From contig NZ_BCNM01000004.1 of the NCBI RefSeq assembly GCF_001514495.1, positions 62,001 through 126,000 on the forward strand: 64,000 nt of DNA, written 5' to 3'. The DNA is from Paenibacillus pabuli NBRC 13638. GTDB lineage: Bacteria > Bacillota > Bacilli > Paenibacillales > Paenibacillaceae. A model generated the notes under the pieces. It was given only the letters and a program-made list of their open reading frames with translations. It did not search any database and was not told the origin of the DNA. Numbering within the stretch: position 1 is the stretch's first letter; each line of letters starts with the position of its first letter. Positions 42,551 to 52,217 of this stretch are shown piece by piece. The translations under genes and the position numbers were made by a program.

Positions 42551-44032
42551 ATGTCTACCATTTCAACATCTGATTACCGGGGCGTCTATCATTTCTCACC
42601 CAAAGAGAAGTGGATGAACGATCCGAACGGTATGGTATTTTTCAAAGGAGAGTATCACTTGTTCTATCAGCATCATCCGTTTGGCACAACATGGGGACCG
42701 ATGCATTGGGGACACGCGGTAACCAAGGATCTGGTTAACTGGGAAGAGCTTCCTGTAGCTTTGGCGCCGGATGAACATGGCACCATATTCTCCGGCAGTG
42801 CTGTAGTGGATTGGAACAATACTTCGGGATTCTTTGATGATGAGCCAGGATTGGTCGCTATTTTTACCCACCATCTGGAGGTGGAGAACAATCATCCCAT
42901 TCAGCGACAGAGCCTCGCATATAGCAAGGACAGCGGGAGAACGTGGATTAAATATGAGGGCAATCCGGTACTGGAGGATAGTTCGTTCGTAGATTTCCGT
43001 GATCCCAAAGTGTTCTGGCATGAGCAGACCAAAGAATGGATTATGATTATCGCCTGTGGTCAAACGGTATGTCTGTACCATTCTCCTGATCTGAAGGCGT
43101 GGACACTTGGCAGTGAATTCGGCGAAGGGATTGGTTCGCATGACGGCGTCTGGGAGTGTCCCGATCTGTTCCCACTGACCGTGGACGGAGATTCGAGTCA
43201 GGAAAAATGGGTGATGCTTGTCAGCATTGGTGCAGATCCTGCCTTCAAGGAAGGCTCCAGAACTCAGTACTTCACTGGTGAATTTAATGGCATTACATTT
43301 GTTCCTGATGAGGCCTCACATACGATTCGGTGGTTGGATTATGGCAGGGATAACTACGCAGGGGTCAGTTGGTCGGACATTCCAGCAGAAGACGGCAGAC
43401 GTCTGTTTATGGGCTGGATGAGCAACTGGATGTACGCCAACCAGACGCCAACCGAAGCTTACCGCGGCGCAATGACGATTGCGAGGGAGTTGACATTGGA
43501 GACAAGGGACGGAGAAGTTATGCTGGTTCAGCATCCTGCAAGTGAGCTGGAGCAAGCCCGCAAGCCTGTATTGTCTCTACAGAATGTTTCCATCAGACAA
43601 GTGAGCGAGCAGTTGAATGCACTGCAGCTTGTGAACTATGAGATTGATGCCGAATGGCCTTCTGCATCCTCCGTTCAATTTGCATTACGAAGTGGCTCGG
43701 ACCATGAAACGCTCGTAGGCGTGGACGCTGCACAGGGTGAAGTATACGTCGATCGCAGTCGATCAGGTGTTGGTGATTTCCATGAACATTTCCTGGGGCG
43801 GCATGCAGCTGAACTGAAAGCCGTGGATGGCAACCAACGTTTGCGTATCTTCGTAGATCATTCATCCGTAGAGGTATTCGCCAACGACGGTCAGGCAGTG
43901 ATTACTGATCTCATTTATCCGGATATGACCTCGAAGGCAATTTCTGTTCAAGCTGAGCAGAATGATATGATATTCAATTCGCTTCATATCTACGAACTAT
44001 CCCCCATCCAAGCCCAAGGTCAGTCGAAATGA
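42551..44032 (+). CDS. Cytoplasmic GH32 beta-fructosidase
   Basis: 493 residues, no signal peptide. The GH32 catalytic set is intact: nucleophile D24 in WMNDPNG, transition-state stabiliser D151 in FRDPKV, and acid/base E202 in WECPDL. The C-terminal beta-sandwich domain (DHSSVEVFANDG) is present. It hydrolyses imported sucrose, or sucrose-6-phosphate, and short fructans to fructose and glucose. With an ABC transporter rather than a PTS, non-phosphorylated substrates are more likely. Followed 19 bp later by fructokinase. Confidence 0.93.
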   Translation: MSTISTSDYRGVYHFSPKEKWMNDPNGMVFFKGEYHLFYQHHPFGTTWGPMHWGHAVTKDLVNWEELPVALAPDEHGTIFSGSAVVDWNNTSGFFDDEPGLVAIFTHHLEVENNHPIQRQSLAYSKDSGRTWIKYEGNPVLEDSSFVDFRDPKVFWHEQTKEWIMIIACGQTVCLYHSPDLKAWTLGSEFGEGIGSHDGVWECPDLFPLTVDGDSSQEKWVMLVSIGADPAFKEGSRTQYFTGEFNGITFVPDEASHTIRWLDYGRDNYAGVSWSDIPAEDGRRLFMGWMSNWMYANQTPTEAYRGAMTIARELTLETRDGEVMLVQHPASELEQARKPVLSLQNVSIRQVSEQLNALQLVNYEIDAEWPSASSVQFALRSGSDHETLVGVDAAQGEVYVDRSRSGVGDFHEHFLGRHAAELKAVDGNQRLRIFVDHSSVEVFANDGQAVITDLIYPDMTSKAISVQAEQNDMIFNSLHIYELSPIQAQGQSK

Positions 44033-44051
44033 GCGAAAGGGGGGCAGGACG

Positions 44052-44942
44052 ATGCGCATAGGAGCCATTGAAGCGGGCGGAACAAAGTTTGTGTGTGGCA
44101 TAGGTAACGAACAAGGGAGAATCGAGGATTGGTGCAGCTTTCCAACGGAACATCCCGAGACCACACTTGCGAAGGTCATCGACTATTTCAGGGATAAGGA
44201 AGTGGAAGCTATCGGGATCGGCTCCTTTGGTCCGATTGATCTGCAACCGGATAGCCCTACCTATGGTTACATTACGACAACACCCAAGCCAGGGTGGGAA
44301 AACTGTAATGTTATTGGAAGACTGAAGCGCGAATTCCCGATTCCCTTCGGATGGGATACGGATGTGAATGCAGCGGCCCTTGGAGAAGTCACGTGGGGAG
44401 CAGCGCAAGGGCTGGATAACTGTGTATATTATACGATCGGTACAGGTGTGGGGATTGGACTTGTGGCGGGAGGCAAACGTGTGCATGGACTGTTGCACCC
44501 AGAGGGTGGACACATCCAGACGAGGCGGCACCCGGAGGATCATTTTGCCGGATTATGTCCGTACCATGGCGATTGTCTGGAGGGCATGGCTGCGGGGCCA
44601 GCTATTCAAGCCCGCTGGCAGAGCCCTGGCAGCGAACTACCGGCAGACCACCCGGCCTGGGAGATCGAATCCTTTTACATTGCAGAGTCCATTACGACGG
44701 CCATCTTGCTTCATTCCCCGCAAAAGGTCATCTTGGGTGGAGGGGTGATGCAGCAAAGTCATCTGTTTCCCATGATCCGGGAGCGGGTTGTACGGAATCT
44801 GAATGGTTATGTGAATGCGGCTCTTATAACGCAACATATCGACCAATACATTGTACCTCCCGGATTGGGCCAGCAAGCAGGACTACGCGGTGCCCTCGCA
44901 TTGGGTTTAGAGGCATTGCAGCATGAAACCTATGCTTCATAG
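44052..44942 (+). CDS. scrK: ROK-family fructokinase
   Basis: 296 residues. EAGGTKF is the ATP-binding loop and IGTGVGIGLV the second phosphate loop of ROK kinases. The zinc-binding region reads CPYHGDCLEGMAAG with an upstream HPEGGH. It phosphorylates fructose released by the adjacent beta-fructosidase to fructose-6-phosphate. The GH32 and kinase genes lie 19 bp apart, showing they work as a unit. The symbol scrK is given by role and family; a different hexose specificity cannot be excluded. Confidence 0.85.
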   Translation: MRIGAIEAGGTKFVCGIGNEQGRIEDWCSFPTEHPETTLAKVIDYFRDKEVEAIGIGSFGPIDLQPDSPTYGYITTTPKPGWENCNVIGRLKREFPIPFGWDTDVNAAALGEVTWGAAQGLDNCVYYTIGTGVGIGLVAGGKRVHGLLHPEGGHIQTRRHPEDHFAGLCPYHGDCLEGMAAGPAIQARWQSPGSELPADHPAWEIESFYIAESITTAILLHSPQKVILGGGVMQQSHLFPMIRERVVRNLNGYVNAALITQHIDQYIVPPGLGQQAGLRGALALGLEALQHETYAS

Positions 44943-45058
44943 CGTTTGATATGTATGGACGTCCCAGAAGGGGCGGATGCAGGTTCACTTATCTATGAGA
45001 CTGCGCCGTCCTTTGTGGGATTTTTGTCTCATCTACTATACGAAAAGAGGGGAAGCTC

Positions 45059-48000
45059 ATGAAATTCATTTTCCGATCCATCGGTTGTGTTCTATTATCA
45101 TGTGTCCTAGGGTCTTCTGCTGCTGGAGCCTATTCCACAGCATCTGTTATGGAGACAAATGAATCGCAAAGGATGGAGCAAACCTCCAAGGAATCAGCAA
45201 AACAGGGAGAGGCGGTTCGAATGTTAACCAAAGTGTCGAAGGCAGTTACGAATTTGTCGGATTGGACTTTGCAGGGTAGAGGCAGTCTGGAAGATACGGA
45301 TGAAGGACTCCATCTCGCTTCGGAAGCCAGGGAGAATGTGATGGCCCTATCAGCTACACGAGCTGATAATTTTATCTATGAAGCTGATTTGATGATTCAG
45401 GATATGAAAGCGGATACAAGTCTTGTTTTTCGATCCAATGATACAGGCTGGTCTTCATATATGCTGCAAGTGGTTCCCCAGGCTGGTGTGATACGTCTAA
45501 GAGATGCCAGTGGACAGCCGGGAACGTTAAATGTAGAACATAAAGCAAACCTGGAATCTGGAGGTATCTATCATCTGAAAGTGAAAGCGGACGGAGAGAG
45601 CCTTCAGGTATATTGGGATAATCGATACGACCCGGTGATTGATGTGAAAGATAGTGCCTACTCGTCAGGGAGGCTGGGGCTCCATGTGTGGGATGGGTCG
45701 GCTTTGTTCCAGAATGTGCAGGTCAGTATCATGAATGGCAATATCGGCAAACCGATTAGCAGCGTAGGTGAATGGCAGCCGGATTTGAAAGGGTATAAAG
45801 GGAAAGGAAACGCTCAGGGAAAAGGACAGATCGTTTACGAAAAGGCGGCTTCCGATTTTGTGTATGAAGGGAATCTATATCTGGCCGATGCGAGTACCTC
45901 AGCGGCGTTGCTGTTCAGAGCGAGCACAGACGGGACGAAGGGATATGAAGCAGCCCTGATCCGGGAAGGAGAAGAAGTTCGGGTACAACTTCGAAAAGCG
46001 GACGGTACTGTGCTCGCAAGCTCGAATCGTAAGGTTCCAAGCCAACCGGGAGCGAGGCATCACATCGAAGTTATTGCCTCGGGCAGCTTGATTCAGGTCT
46101 ATGTGGATGGGTACACGCCTGCGGCTGTTGAGGTCACAGATAAAAGCTACGCTAAAGGAAATGCTGGACTTGTCGTTCAACAAGGCATGGCTTATTTTCA
46201 GGATATTTATATGACAGAAGAGTCGATGTACTACAAAGAGAACTACCGTCCTCAGTACCATTATTCTCCGCTTCGGGGATCGGCAAGTGATCCGAACGGG
46301 CTGGTCTATTATGAAGGAGAATATCATCTGTTTCATCAGGATGGAGGCACCTGGGCTCATGCAGTCAGTTCGGATCTTATAAATTGGAAGCGTTTACCTA
46401 TTGCTTTGCCCTGGAATGATCAGGGTCATGTATGGTCAGGATCAGCAATTGCAGATCTGAATAATGCCTCTGGTCTGTTCACGGATTCGGGCGGAAAAGG
46501 TCTGATTGCGTACTACACTTCCTATCATCCGGATAAACCTGGTGGAAATCAGCGCATCGGCCTTGCCTATAGTACCGATCAAGGCCGGAATTGGCAGTAT
46601 GCTAAAGAACGTCCGATTGTCATTGATAACCCTGGCAAGAACGGTGACGACCCGGGAAGCTGGGATTTTCGTGATCCGAAGGTCGTCCGCGATGAAGACC
46701 ATAACCGCTGGGTGATGGTGGTGTCCGGCGGGGATCACATCCGGTTCTTTACTTCCACCAATCTGCTCGATTGGACCTTAACCGATAACTTCGGATATGG
46801 CGATTACGTTCGTGGCGGGGTGTGGGAGTGTCCCGATCTGATTCAACTGCCTGTAGATGGAACGGGTCAACGTAAGTGGGTGCTTCTGATCAGTACAGGG
46901 GCCAATCCGAAAACTCAGGGATCTGATGCGGAATATTTTGTAGGTCAGCTAACTGCTGATGGGAAATTCCTGAACGATCATCCGGCTGGGCAGGTGTTGA
47001 GAACGGACTACGGTAAGGAGTTCTACGCATCAATGTCCTTTGCGAATATGCCGAACCAGCGGAAAGTTATGCTTGCGTGGATGACGAACTGGGATTATCC
47101 GTTTGAATTCCCAACCTCCTCATGGAAAGGACAACTGACCATACCGAGAGAAGTCTCTCTTCGAACCACGGATGAAGGCGTGCGTTTGGTGCAAACACCA
47201 ATCACTGAGCTTCAGAAACTGCGGCATAACCTATACAGTGCACAACAAATGACGGTTGGCCCAAAATCAAAAAATCCGCTGGAGGGCCTAACGGCGGGAG
47301 CGTATGAGATTGAAGCTGAAGTGGAAATTCCGGCTAACAGTTCTGTAACCGAGTTTGGTTTTCAACTGCGTCAGAGAGAGGGGCAGAAAACCACTGTAGC
47401 ATACAGAGTGGATACGCAGAACATGTTCGTGGATCGCACCACCTCAGGTGACGTAAGCTTCTCCGACTTATTCACCAAGGTCCATGAAGCCTCGTTAAAA
47501 CCTGAAAATCAAAAGGTGAAACTGCGCATATTTGTCGATGAATCCTCTGTTGAGGTCTTTGGCAATGATGGCAAGGTTGTTTTCTCGGATGTCATTTTTC
47601 CCGATCCGGCGGGCAGGGCGATGGCATTCTATAGCCTTGGTGGGGAAGTGAAGGTCAGCTCCATGAAGGTGTACGCCTTGGACAATATCTGGAGAAAGAG
47701 CACGGACTCCAAGATGCAGGTTTTTGCAGATATGCAAAGAAGAATAGTGAATATGGGGCAGACGCAAACGCTGTACGCCACGGTGGAAGGCAGATCAGGT
47801 AAAGGTGCCGCTCAACCGGTTAAATGGAAGGTAAGCAATCCTAAAGTGGCGCAAATCGTTCATTCTGATAAAACGAAAGCAACCGTTCGTGCCGTGGGTG
47901 GAGGCGAAGCTGTAGTAACCGTATCGACGACAGACGGCAAAGCTTCTGCCCAAATACCGATGAAGGTATCCAGCGGGGTATTCCACACCAACTTATCTGG

Positions 48001-48892
48001 CTGGAAGGCAGATAAATCATCTGCCCAATGGCTTGTTTCCGAACAAGGCATACAGGGGGGGTATAGTGGAGATACACAGTATATCGCACAGGATACTACG
48101 GCAGGGGATTTTCAATATGATGCTGACCTGACGCTGGGAGCACAGGGGGGAGCGGGGTCTATTGTATTCCGTGCCAGCGAGGATGGACGAAGCGGCTACT
48201 ACTTGAATATCGATCCTAACCTGAAGTCCATTCGACTGTTTTATAAAGTAAATGGAAAATTCGAGAATCGGCAGGTGCTCGCTCAAATCCCTAGATTCAT
48301 TCGTAAGGATCATATGTATCACATTCAAATTCAGGCGAACGGTCCTCGAATCCAGGTTGGTGTGGACGGTGAGCGAATAATAGATCTTCAGGATGGGACG
48401 TTTGCTGAAGGACATTTCGGTATCCATGTGTTTGGCGGGAGTGCTTCCTTCCAGAATGTGAATGCAATCCATACGAAGAAGGCAGAATTGGACCAGATCA
48501 TTATTCGTAACGCAGGAAGTCCTGTTGCAATGCAGGCTGTTCCATCTGAAGCAGGAGAAATGATAAAGGTTGCTGACGAGGCAGAGAATGCAAGTGAAGG
48601 CTTCAACTGGGTACTTGTACCGACAGGGGATGATTCCGGCTCTTACTCCATTCGGACCTTGAGCGGCATGTCTCTTGATTGGGATGTAGGACAGAATCGC
48701 ATTCAGCTCTATTCGTATCTTGGTTATGCGAATCAACGCTGGAACCTTTCGAAGAATGAGGATGGAACGATGCGCATCACAAGTGCACATAACGGGCACG
48801 CACTTGGTATATCTGCGAGTGGGCCAGAACTGGTAATGGATGAGTTTCGTCAAGAAAACGAGTATCAAAAGTGGGTTATTAAGCAACAATAA
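45059..48892 (+). CDS. Secreted multidomain GH32 (levanase/fructanase)
   Basis: 1277 residues with a signal peptide (about 1-28). Two consecutive ~165-residue domains (about 65-230 and 235-390) with the pattern FVYEGNLYL, LLFRAS, LIQVYVDGY, AYFQDIYM resemble CBM66-type fructan-binding modules. The GH32 core (about 394-730) has D411 in ASDPNG, D539 in FRDPKV and E590 in WECPDL; a beta-sandwich follows (to about 880) with ESSVEVFGNDG. Then come a bacterial Ig-like domain (about 890-975), a third CBM66-like module (about 980-1140) and a ricin-type trefoil with NQRW and YQKW (about 1150-1277). It degrades levan or inulin outside the cell, feeding the upstream ABC transporter. No cell-wall anchor is seen. 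Confidence 0.88.
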   Translation: MKFIFRSIGCVLLSCVLGSSAAGAYSTASVMETNESQRMEQTSKESAKQGEAVRMLTKVSKAVTNLSDWTLQGRGSLEDTDEGLHLASEARENVMALSATRADNFIYEADLMIQDMKADTSLVFRSNDTGWSSYMLQVVPQAGVIRLRDASGQPGTLNVEHKANLESGGIYHLKVKADGESLQVYWDNRYDPVIDVKDSAYSSGRLGLHVWDGSALFQNVQVSIMNGNIGKPISSVGEWQPDLKGYKGKGNAQGKGQIVYEKAASDFVYEGNLYLADASTSAALLFRASTDGTKGYEAALIREGEEVRVQLRKADGTVLASSNRKVPSQPGARHHIEVIASGSLIQVYVDGYTPAAVEVTDKSYAKGNAGLVVQQGMAYFQDIYMTEESMYYKENYRPQYHYSPLRGSASDPNGLVYYEGEYHLFHQDGGTWAHAVSSDLINWKRLPIALPWNDQGHVWSGSAIADLNNASGLFTDSGGKGLIAYYTSYHPDKPGGNQRIGLAYSTDQGRNWQYAKERPIVIDNPGKNGDDPGSWDFRDPKVVRDEDHNRWVMVVSGGDHIRFFTSTNLLDWTLTDNFGYGDYVRGGVWECPDLIQLPVDGTGQRKWVLLISTGANPKTQGSDAEYFVGQLTADGKFLNDHPAGQVLRTDYGKEFYASMSFANMPNQRKVMLAWMTNWDYPFEFPTSSWKGQLTIPREVSLRTTDEGVRLVQTPITELQKLRHNLYSAQQMTVGPKSKNPLEGLTAGAYEIEAEVEIPANSSVTEFGFQLRQREGQKTTVAYRVDTQNMFVDRTTSGDVSFSDLFTKVHEASLKPENQKVKLRIFVDESSVEVFGNDGKVVFSDVIFPDPAGRAMAFYSLGGEVKVSSMKVYALDNIWRKSTDSKMQVFADMQRRIVNMGQTQTLYATVEGRSGKGAAQPVKWKVSNPKVAQIVHSDKTKATVRAVGGGEAVVTVSTTDGKASAQIPMKVSSGVFHTNLSGWKADKSSAQWLVSEQGIQGGYSGDTQYIAQDTTAGDFQYDADLTLGAQGGAGSIVFRASEDGRSGYYLNIDPNLKSIRLFYKVNGKFENRQVLAQIPRFIRKDHMYHIQIQANGPRIQVGVDGERIIDLQDGTFAEGHFGIHVFGGSASFQNVNAIHTKKAELDQIIIRNAGSPVAMQAVPSEAGEMIKVADEAENASEGFNWVLVPTGDDSGSYSIRTLSGMSLDWDVGQNRIQLYSYLGYANQRWNLSKNEDGTMRITSAHNGHALGISASGPELVMDEFRQENEYQKWVIKQQ

Positions 48893-49094
48893 TAGCGAAA
48901 AGGGGTGCAGTTATCTCCAAGCACGCTCACGGTAAACATTTACGAATAGTTTTCGTTAGTTTATCCCATCGTTCGCTTTTGTGTGTTATTTTCATGTTAA
49001 CTATATCTTTTGGGTTGCCTAAAATCGTAGATATATGTATAATCAATCGTGTTAACACGTCGAACGTACGGTAGTAAATGATGTGGGTGAGTTC

Positions 49095-49439
49095 ATGGAA
49101 CTGCTGGACAGCAATGAGAGCAAGAAGAAGATGTGCCAGTATTATAACGAAATTTCGAAGGAACTGTTCGGCTTTGGCACCACTCTCCTGAGAGTGACCA
49201 TTGATCAGAACATCGTGACCTTCTACGCGAAGCACCGCCGTTCACCGCGCTCTGACGCCCTGGAAGGGGAGGCCCCCGGCTTGAAGCTGGAAGTGGACTT
49301 CCGTATGTCTGTCTTGTATAAGAAGAAATTCAGGGAGAAGTTGGAGCAGCACATGGGTTTGCCAATCGAAGCTGTATTACGGGATTACGATGCGTCCACG
49401 CAGTGGGCCATTACGAATGTGATATTGGAACAAGCATAG
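49095..49439 (+). CDS. MpsC/DUF2294-family protein
   Basis: About 114 residues (GTG at 49083 is an alternative start). The ELFGFGTTLLRVTIDQNIVTFYAKHR block and DFRMSVLYKKKFREKLEQHMG match the DUF2294 family, now linked to MpsC of the Na+-translocating membrane-potential-generating system. It is a soluble cytoplasmic protein. The other mps genes are not present here, so its role is unclear. Monocistronic, no strong ribosome site. Confidence 0.7.
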   Translation: MELLDSNESKKKMCQYYNEISKELFGFGTTLLRVTIDQNIVTFYAKHRRSPRSDALEGEAPGLKLEVDFRMSVLYKKKFREKLEQHMGLPIEAVLRDYDASTQWAITNVILEQA

Positions 49440-49592
49440 GATGAATCGACAGGTTCGATGCATGCATCGCACAAAGTTCTAATTCATGATTCTAATTCCG
49501 AACAATTTCATATGATGGCGTCTGTCTTCGGATTGATTCTGAAGCAGAAACCGATGATGTACCGGCAGCGGGTGTCGCTTTCCTTTGTTTAC

Positions 49593-49640
49593 GAAGAAAA
49601 GTGTTCTTGTTTATACAAGAATGCTTTTCTTTTTGTTTTT
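49593..49640 (+). terminator. Rho-independent terminator
   Basis: AGAAAAG-GTTCTTGT and ACAAGAA-CTTTTCT pair around TTAT, then TTTTTGTTTTTT. Confidence 0.8.
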
Positions 49641-49729
49641 TAAGTTGAACTAGCCCTAAATAACGCATGTACCCTTCGAAAATCAGAAGACCTCTACGTG
49701 AAATGCGTTATCAAGCTAGTTCAACTTAA
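49640..49729. repeat. 90-nt long inverted-repeat element
   Basis: TTAAGTTGAACTAGC (49640-49654) and its exact complement (49715-49729) are the outer arms; ATAACGCAT (49660-49668) and ATGCGTTAT (49703-49711) are perfect inner arms; CTTC/GAAG closes an inner loop. The element ends in TTAA on both sides. It resembles a miniature inverted-repeat element or a structured RNA leader. Confidence 0.65.
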
Positions 49730-49773
49730 TGGTTTGGGTTGTTAAATCACACATATCAGGGGGAATCAGGATC

Positions 49774-50847
49774 ATGATGAAAAAGTGGATTAGCGGTTTG
49801 GCGGCAGTGGCAATGACATCGGTATTACTTGCAGGATGCGGCAGCAGTACAGAGAACGCAACAGGCGGATCAGGCAGCGGAAGCACGGCGCCAAACAAGC
49901 TGGTCATCTCCACTTGGGGATTCTCGGAGGATTTCTTTAATGAAGAAGTATTTGGTCCATTTGAAAAAGAACATAATGTAGACATCGTGCTTGAAGTGGG
50001 TAACAACGCTGAGCGTTTGAACAAAATCCGCCAAGGTACATCCAATGTCGATGTGATTTATTTGTCCGATTACTATGCACAGCAAGGCATTGACGAAGGT
50101 TTGTTTGAGAAAATCGACCGCTCCAAAATTCCGAATGTGAATGATATTTATGATATTGCCAAAGCACCGCTTGGTGAAGATTACGGCCCGGCCTACACGG
50201 TTGGACAGCTCGGAATCGCTTATAACCCGGACCTCGTTAACAAAGAAGTCACTTCATGGGCTGATCTGTGGGACCCGGCGTTTGCTAATAACCTGACCAT
50301 TCCGAACATAACGGCAACAGCAGGCCCAATGGTATTGGATGCAGCTTCCCGTGTAGCCGGAAACGAAACATTTAATGAAGATGCAGCATTCGCGGAACTG
50401 AAAAAATTAAGCGGCAACGTTGTTAAATTTTACACTCAAACTTCCGAATTCGTGAACATGTTCTCCCAGGAAGAGATTGCTGGTGGACCGATTATGGAAA
50501 TGTACTTCAAAGATCTGAAAGCAGCCGTGCCGAATGCGAAGTTTGTTACACCAAGCGAAGGTGCATATGCAGTTATGAATACGATCAATGTCGTTAAAGG
50601 CAGCAAGAACAAAGAACTCGCTGAAGAATTCATCAACTGGCAGCTGAGCCAGGATGTACAGGCCAAATCTGCCAAAGCCAAAGTGGATTCCCCGGTAAAT
50701 ACGAAGGTTGAATTGACTGCTGAAGAAGCTGAAGGCGTAACGTATGGTGCAGATGTGGTTGGCAAATTGAACAAGCTGGATATGGAATTTGTGAATCAAC
50801 AAGCCAAAGCATGGACAGATCGCTGGAACCGCGAGATTGCCCAATAA
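49774..50847 (+). CDS. PotD-like ABC substrate-binding lipoprotein
   Basis: 357 residues. The lipobox is LLAGC with a following Gly/Ser-rich linker. The mature part matches the spermidine/putrescine/iron-type (PotD) class: KLVISTWGFSEDFFNEEVFGPFE, SNVDVIYLSDYYAQQG, AYTVGQLGIAYNPDLV, EEFINWQLSQDVQAKSA. First gene of an operon with a nucleoside hydrolase, two permeases, an ATPase and adenine deaminase, so the ligand is inferred to be a purine nucleoside or base rather than a polyamine. Confidence 0.85.
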   Translation: MMKKWISGLAAVAMTSVLLAGCGSSTENATGGSGSGSTAPNKLVISTWGFSEDFFNEEVFGPFEKEHNVDIVLEVGNNAERLNKIRQGTSNVDVIYLSDYYAQQGIDEGLFEKIDRSKIPNVNDIYDIAKAPLGEDYGPAYTVGQLGIAYNPDLVNKEVTSWADLWDPAFANNLTIPNITATAGPMVLDAASRVAGNETFNEDAAFAELKKLSGNVVKFYTQTSEFVNMFSQEEIAGGPIMEMYFKDLKAAVPNAKFVTPSEGAYAVMNTINVVKGSKNKELAEEFINWQLSQDVQAKSAKAKVDSPVNTKVELTAEEAEGVTYGADVVGKLNKLDMEFVNQQAKAWTDRWNREIAQ

Positions 50848-50958
50848 GCTTAATCAGTGATAGAACGACAGGGTTAATCGCAGTAGAGATATTGATCGTG
50901 CTCGACAAACCAAATTTTGCAGCAAGCAACCACTTAACGGCAGAGGAGTTGGGAATGT

Positions 50959-51897
50959 ATGAGTGAAACAGGAAATCGCATCATTCTGGATGTGGATACC
51001 GGTATTGATGACGCCCTGGCAATTTTGCTGGCCGTCAAAAGTCGGAAGCTGGACCTTCTCGGAATCACCACAGTCTGTGGGAACGTATCACTCCAGCAGG
51101 CAACGGATAATACATGCAAAATTCTCGAACTGGCGGGAGCGCCCTCCATTCCGGTCATTGCCGGAGCAGCTGGGCCACTTACGCGCAAGTCTCACTATGA
51201 GCACCGGGTACATGGACAAGACGGATTGGGCGGTGCGCTGCCTGATCCGGCGGTGTCCAAACGAGCAGATGAAGGTTTTGCCCCGGACTTTATCGTTGAA
51301 CAAGCGAAGCTGTATCCAGGCGAACTGACACTGATTATGACCGCACCGTTAACAAATCTGGCGCTGGCGTTAATGAAGTGTCCTGAGCTGCCTACATTAT
51401 TGAAGGAAGTCATCTTCATGGGTGGCGTCGTTCGTGGGCATGGCAATATTACACCTACTGCGGAATACAACACGTTCGCCGATCCCGAAGCCGCACGGAT
51501 TGTGCTGCATGCAGGTTTCGAGAAGCTTACGCAGGTGGGCTTGGATGTTACCCGTCAAACACTGCTGAATGAAGAAGCCATCGGACGGTTAACGGACCCG
51601 GTATTGCGCGATTACGTGGCACAGAGCACAGAGATTTACATCAAGCGGTATGAAGAAATGAACGGGATACGCGCCTGTGCCCTCCATGACCCACTGGCAG
51701 TGGGGGTTGCACTCGCCCCGGAACTCGTTGGACGCCAATTGTATTACGTCGATGTAGAGACGGCCAGCCGTTTATGCGATGGCCAGATGGTCTGCGACTT
51801 CCAAAATCGTTTGGGCCAGCAGCCCAACACGCTTGTCTGCGAAACCGTAGATGCGAAAAGCTTCCTTGAATTGTTTATCAACGCGTTAAATGCGTAG
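50959..51897 (+). CDS. Nucleoside hydrolase (IunH/RihA type)
   Basis: 312 residues. The calcium motif DVDTGIDDALAILLA at about 10-24 is canonical, followed by GNVSLQQATDNT, TLIMTAPLTNLALAL and FMGGVVRGHGN, and an active-site histidine in ALHDPLAVGVAL. It splits ribonucleosides into base and ribose. No signal peptide, so cytoplasmic. It sits inside the ABC transporter operon, between the binding protein and the permeases, and upstream of adenine deaminase; it should act on imported nucleosides. Confidence 0.93.
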   Translation: MSETGNRIILDVDTGIDDALAILLAVKSRKLDLLGITTVCGNVSLQQATDNTCKILELAGAPSIPVIAGAAGPLTRKSHYEHRVHGQDGLGGALPDPAVSKRADEGFAPDFIVEQAKLYPGELTLIMTAPLTNLALALMKCPELPTLLKEVIFMGGVVRGHGNITPTAEYNTFADPEAARIVLHAGFEKLTQVGLDVTRQTLLNEEAIGRLTDPVLRDYVAQSTEIYIKRYEEMNGIRACALHDPLAVGVALAPELVGRQLYYVDVETASRLCDGQMVCDFQNRLGQQPNTLVCETVDAKSFLELFINALNA

Positions 51898-52217
51898 CTA
51901 TGATCTTTACGGCACTGGGATTCAGTCTAAAATTTAGTCCTTACGTATTTCGCTGGTAGTGTAGGGGACGAAATCGATTCTGAAGAAGCGAAGGGTTCGC
52001 CTAAAAGCTTTCTGAAAGAAAGCTGCTTCGGAAGCATACGCTATCCTTGGATTTTCCTTCTATAAGGAAGGAGATCAAGAAAATCCAAGGATAACAGCGA
52101 TCGTAAGAACGATTCGTAACCGAAACGGCTGGTGTGATTAACGTGGAGTGATTATTTTGAAATGTGCGCCAGTGAAACGTGTGAATAAAAACCATTTTAC
52201 AAGTCAGGAGTATCGCG
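51898..52217. other. Intergenic stretch in the purine operon with hairpin cluster
   Basis: 320 bp. No gene is supported. Positions 51988-52124 contain six consecutive hairpins (see the repeat feature). An internal promoter or processing site is possible. Confidence 0.7.
51988..52124. repeat. Cluster of six tandem hairpins
   Basis: GCGAA/TTCGC (51988-52000), AGCTTTC/GAAAGCT (52006-52024), GCTTC/GAAGC (52025-52035), a 15-bp arm pair TATCCTTGGATTTTC and its complement (52042-52093), ATCGT/ACGAT (52100-52113) and TTCG/CGAA (52113-52124). All are perfect complements. Confidence 0.6.

Larger units (their letters stand above)
49440..49773. other. Intergenic region with terminator and inverted-repeat element
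   Basis: 334 bp between the MpsC-like gene and the nucleoside transporter. It contains a rho-independent terminator and a 90-nt inverted-repeat element; no gene is supported. Confidence 0.7.

Noticed and set aside
49640..49729. Purine riboswitch upstream of the nucleoside operon
   Set aside because: The region is a long hairpin, but the conserved core of purine riboswitches (UAUGG and UCUACC joining segments) is not present; CCTCTACG is only a superficial match.
49640..49729. Integron attC-like site
   Set aside because: The structure is hairpin-like, but the GTTRRRY and RYYYAAC core sites are not present at the ends.
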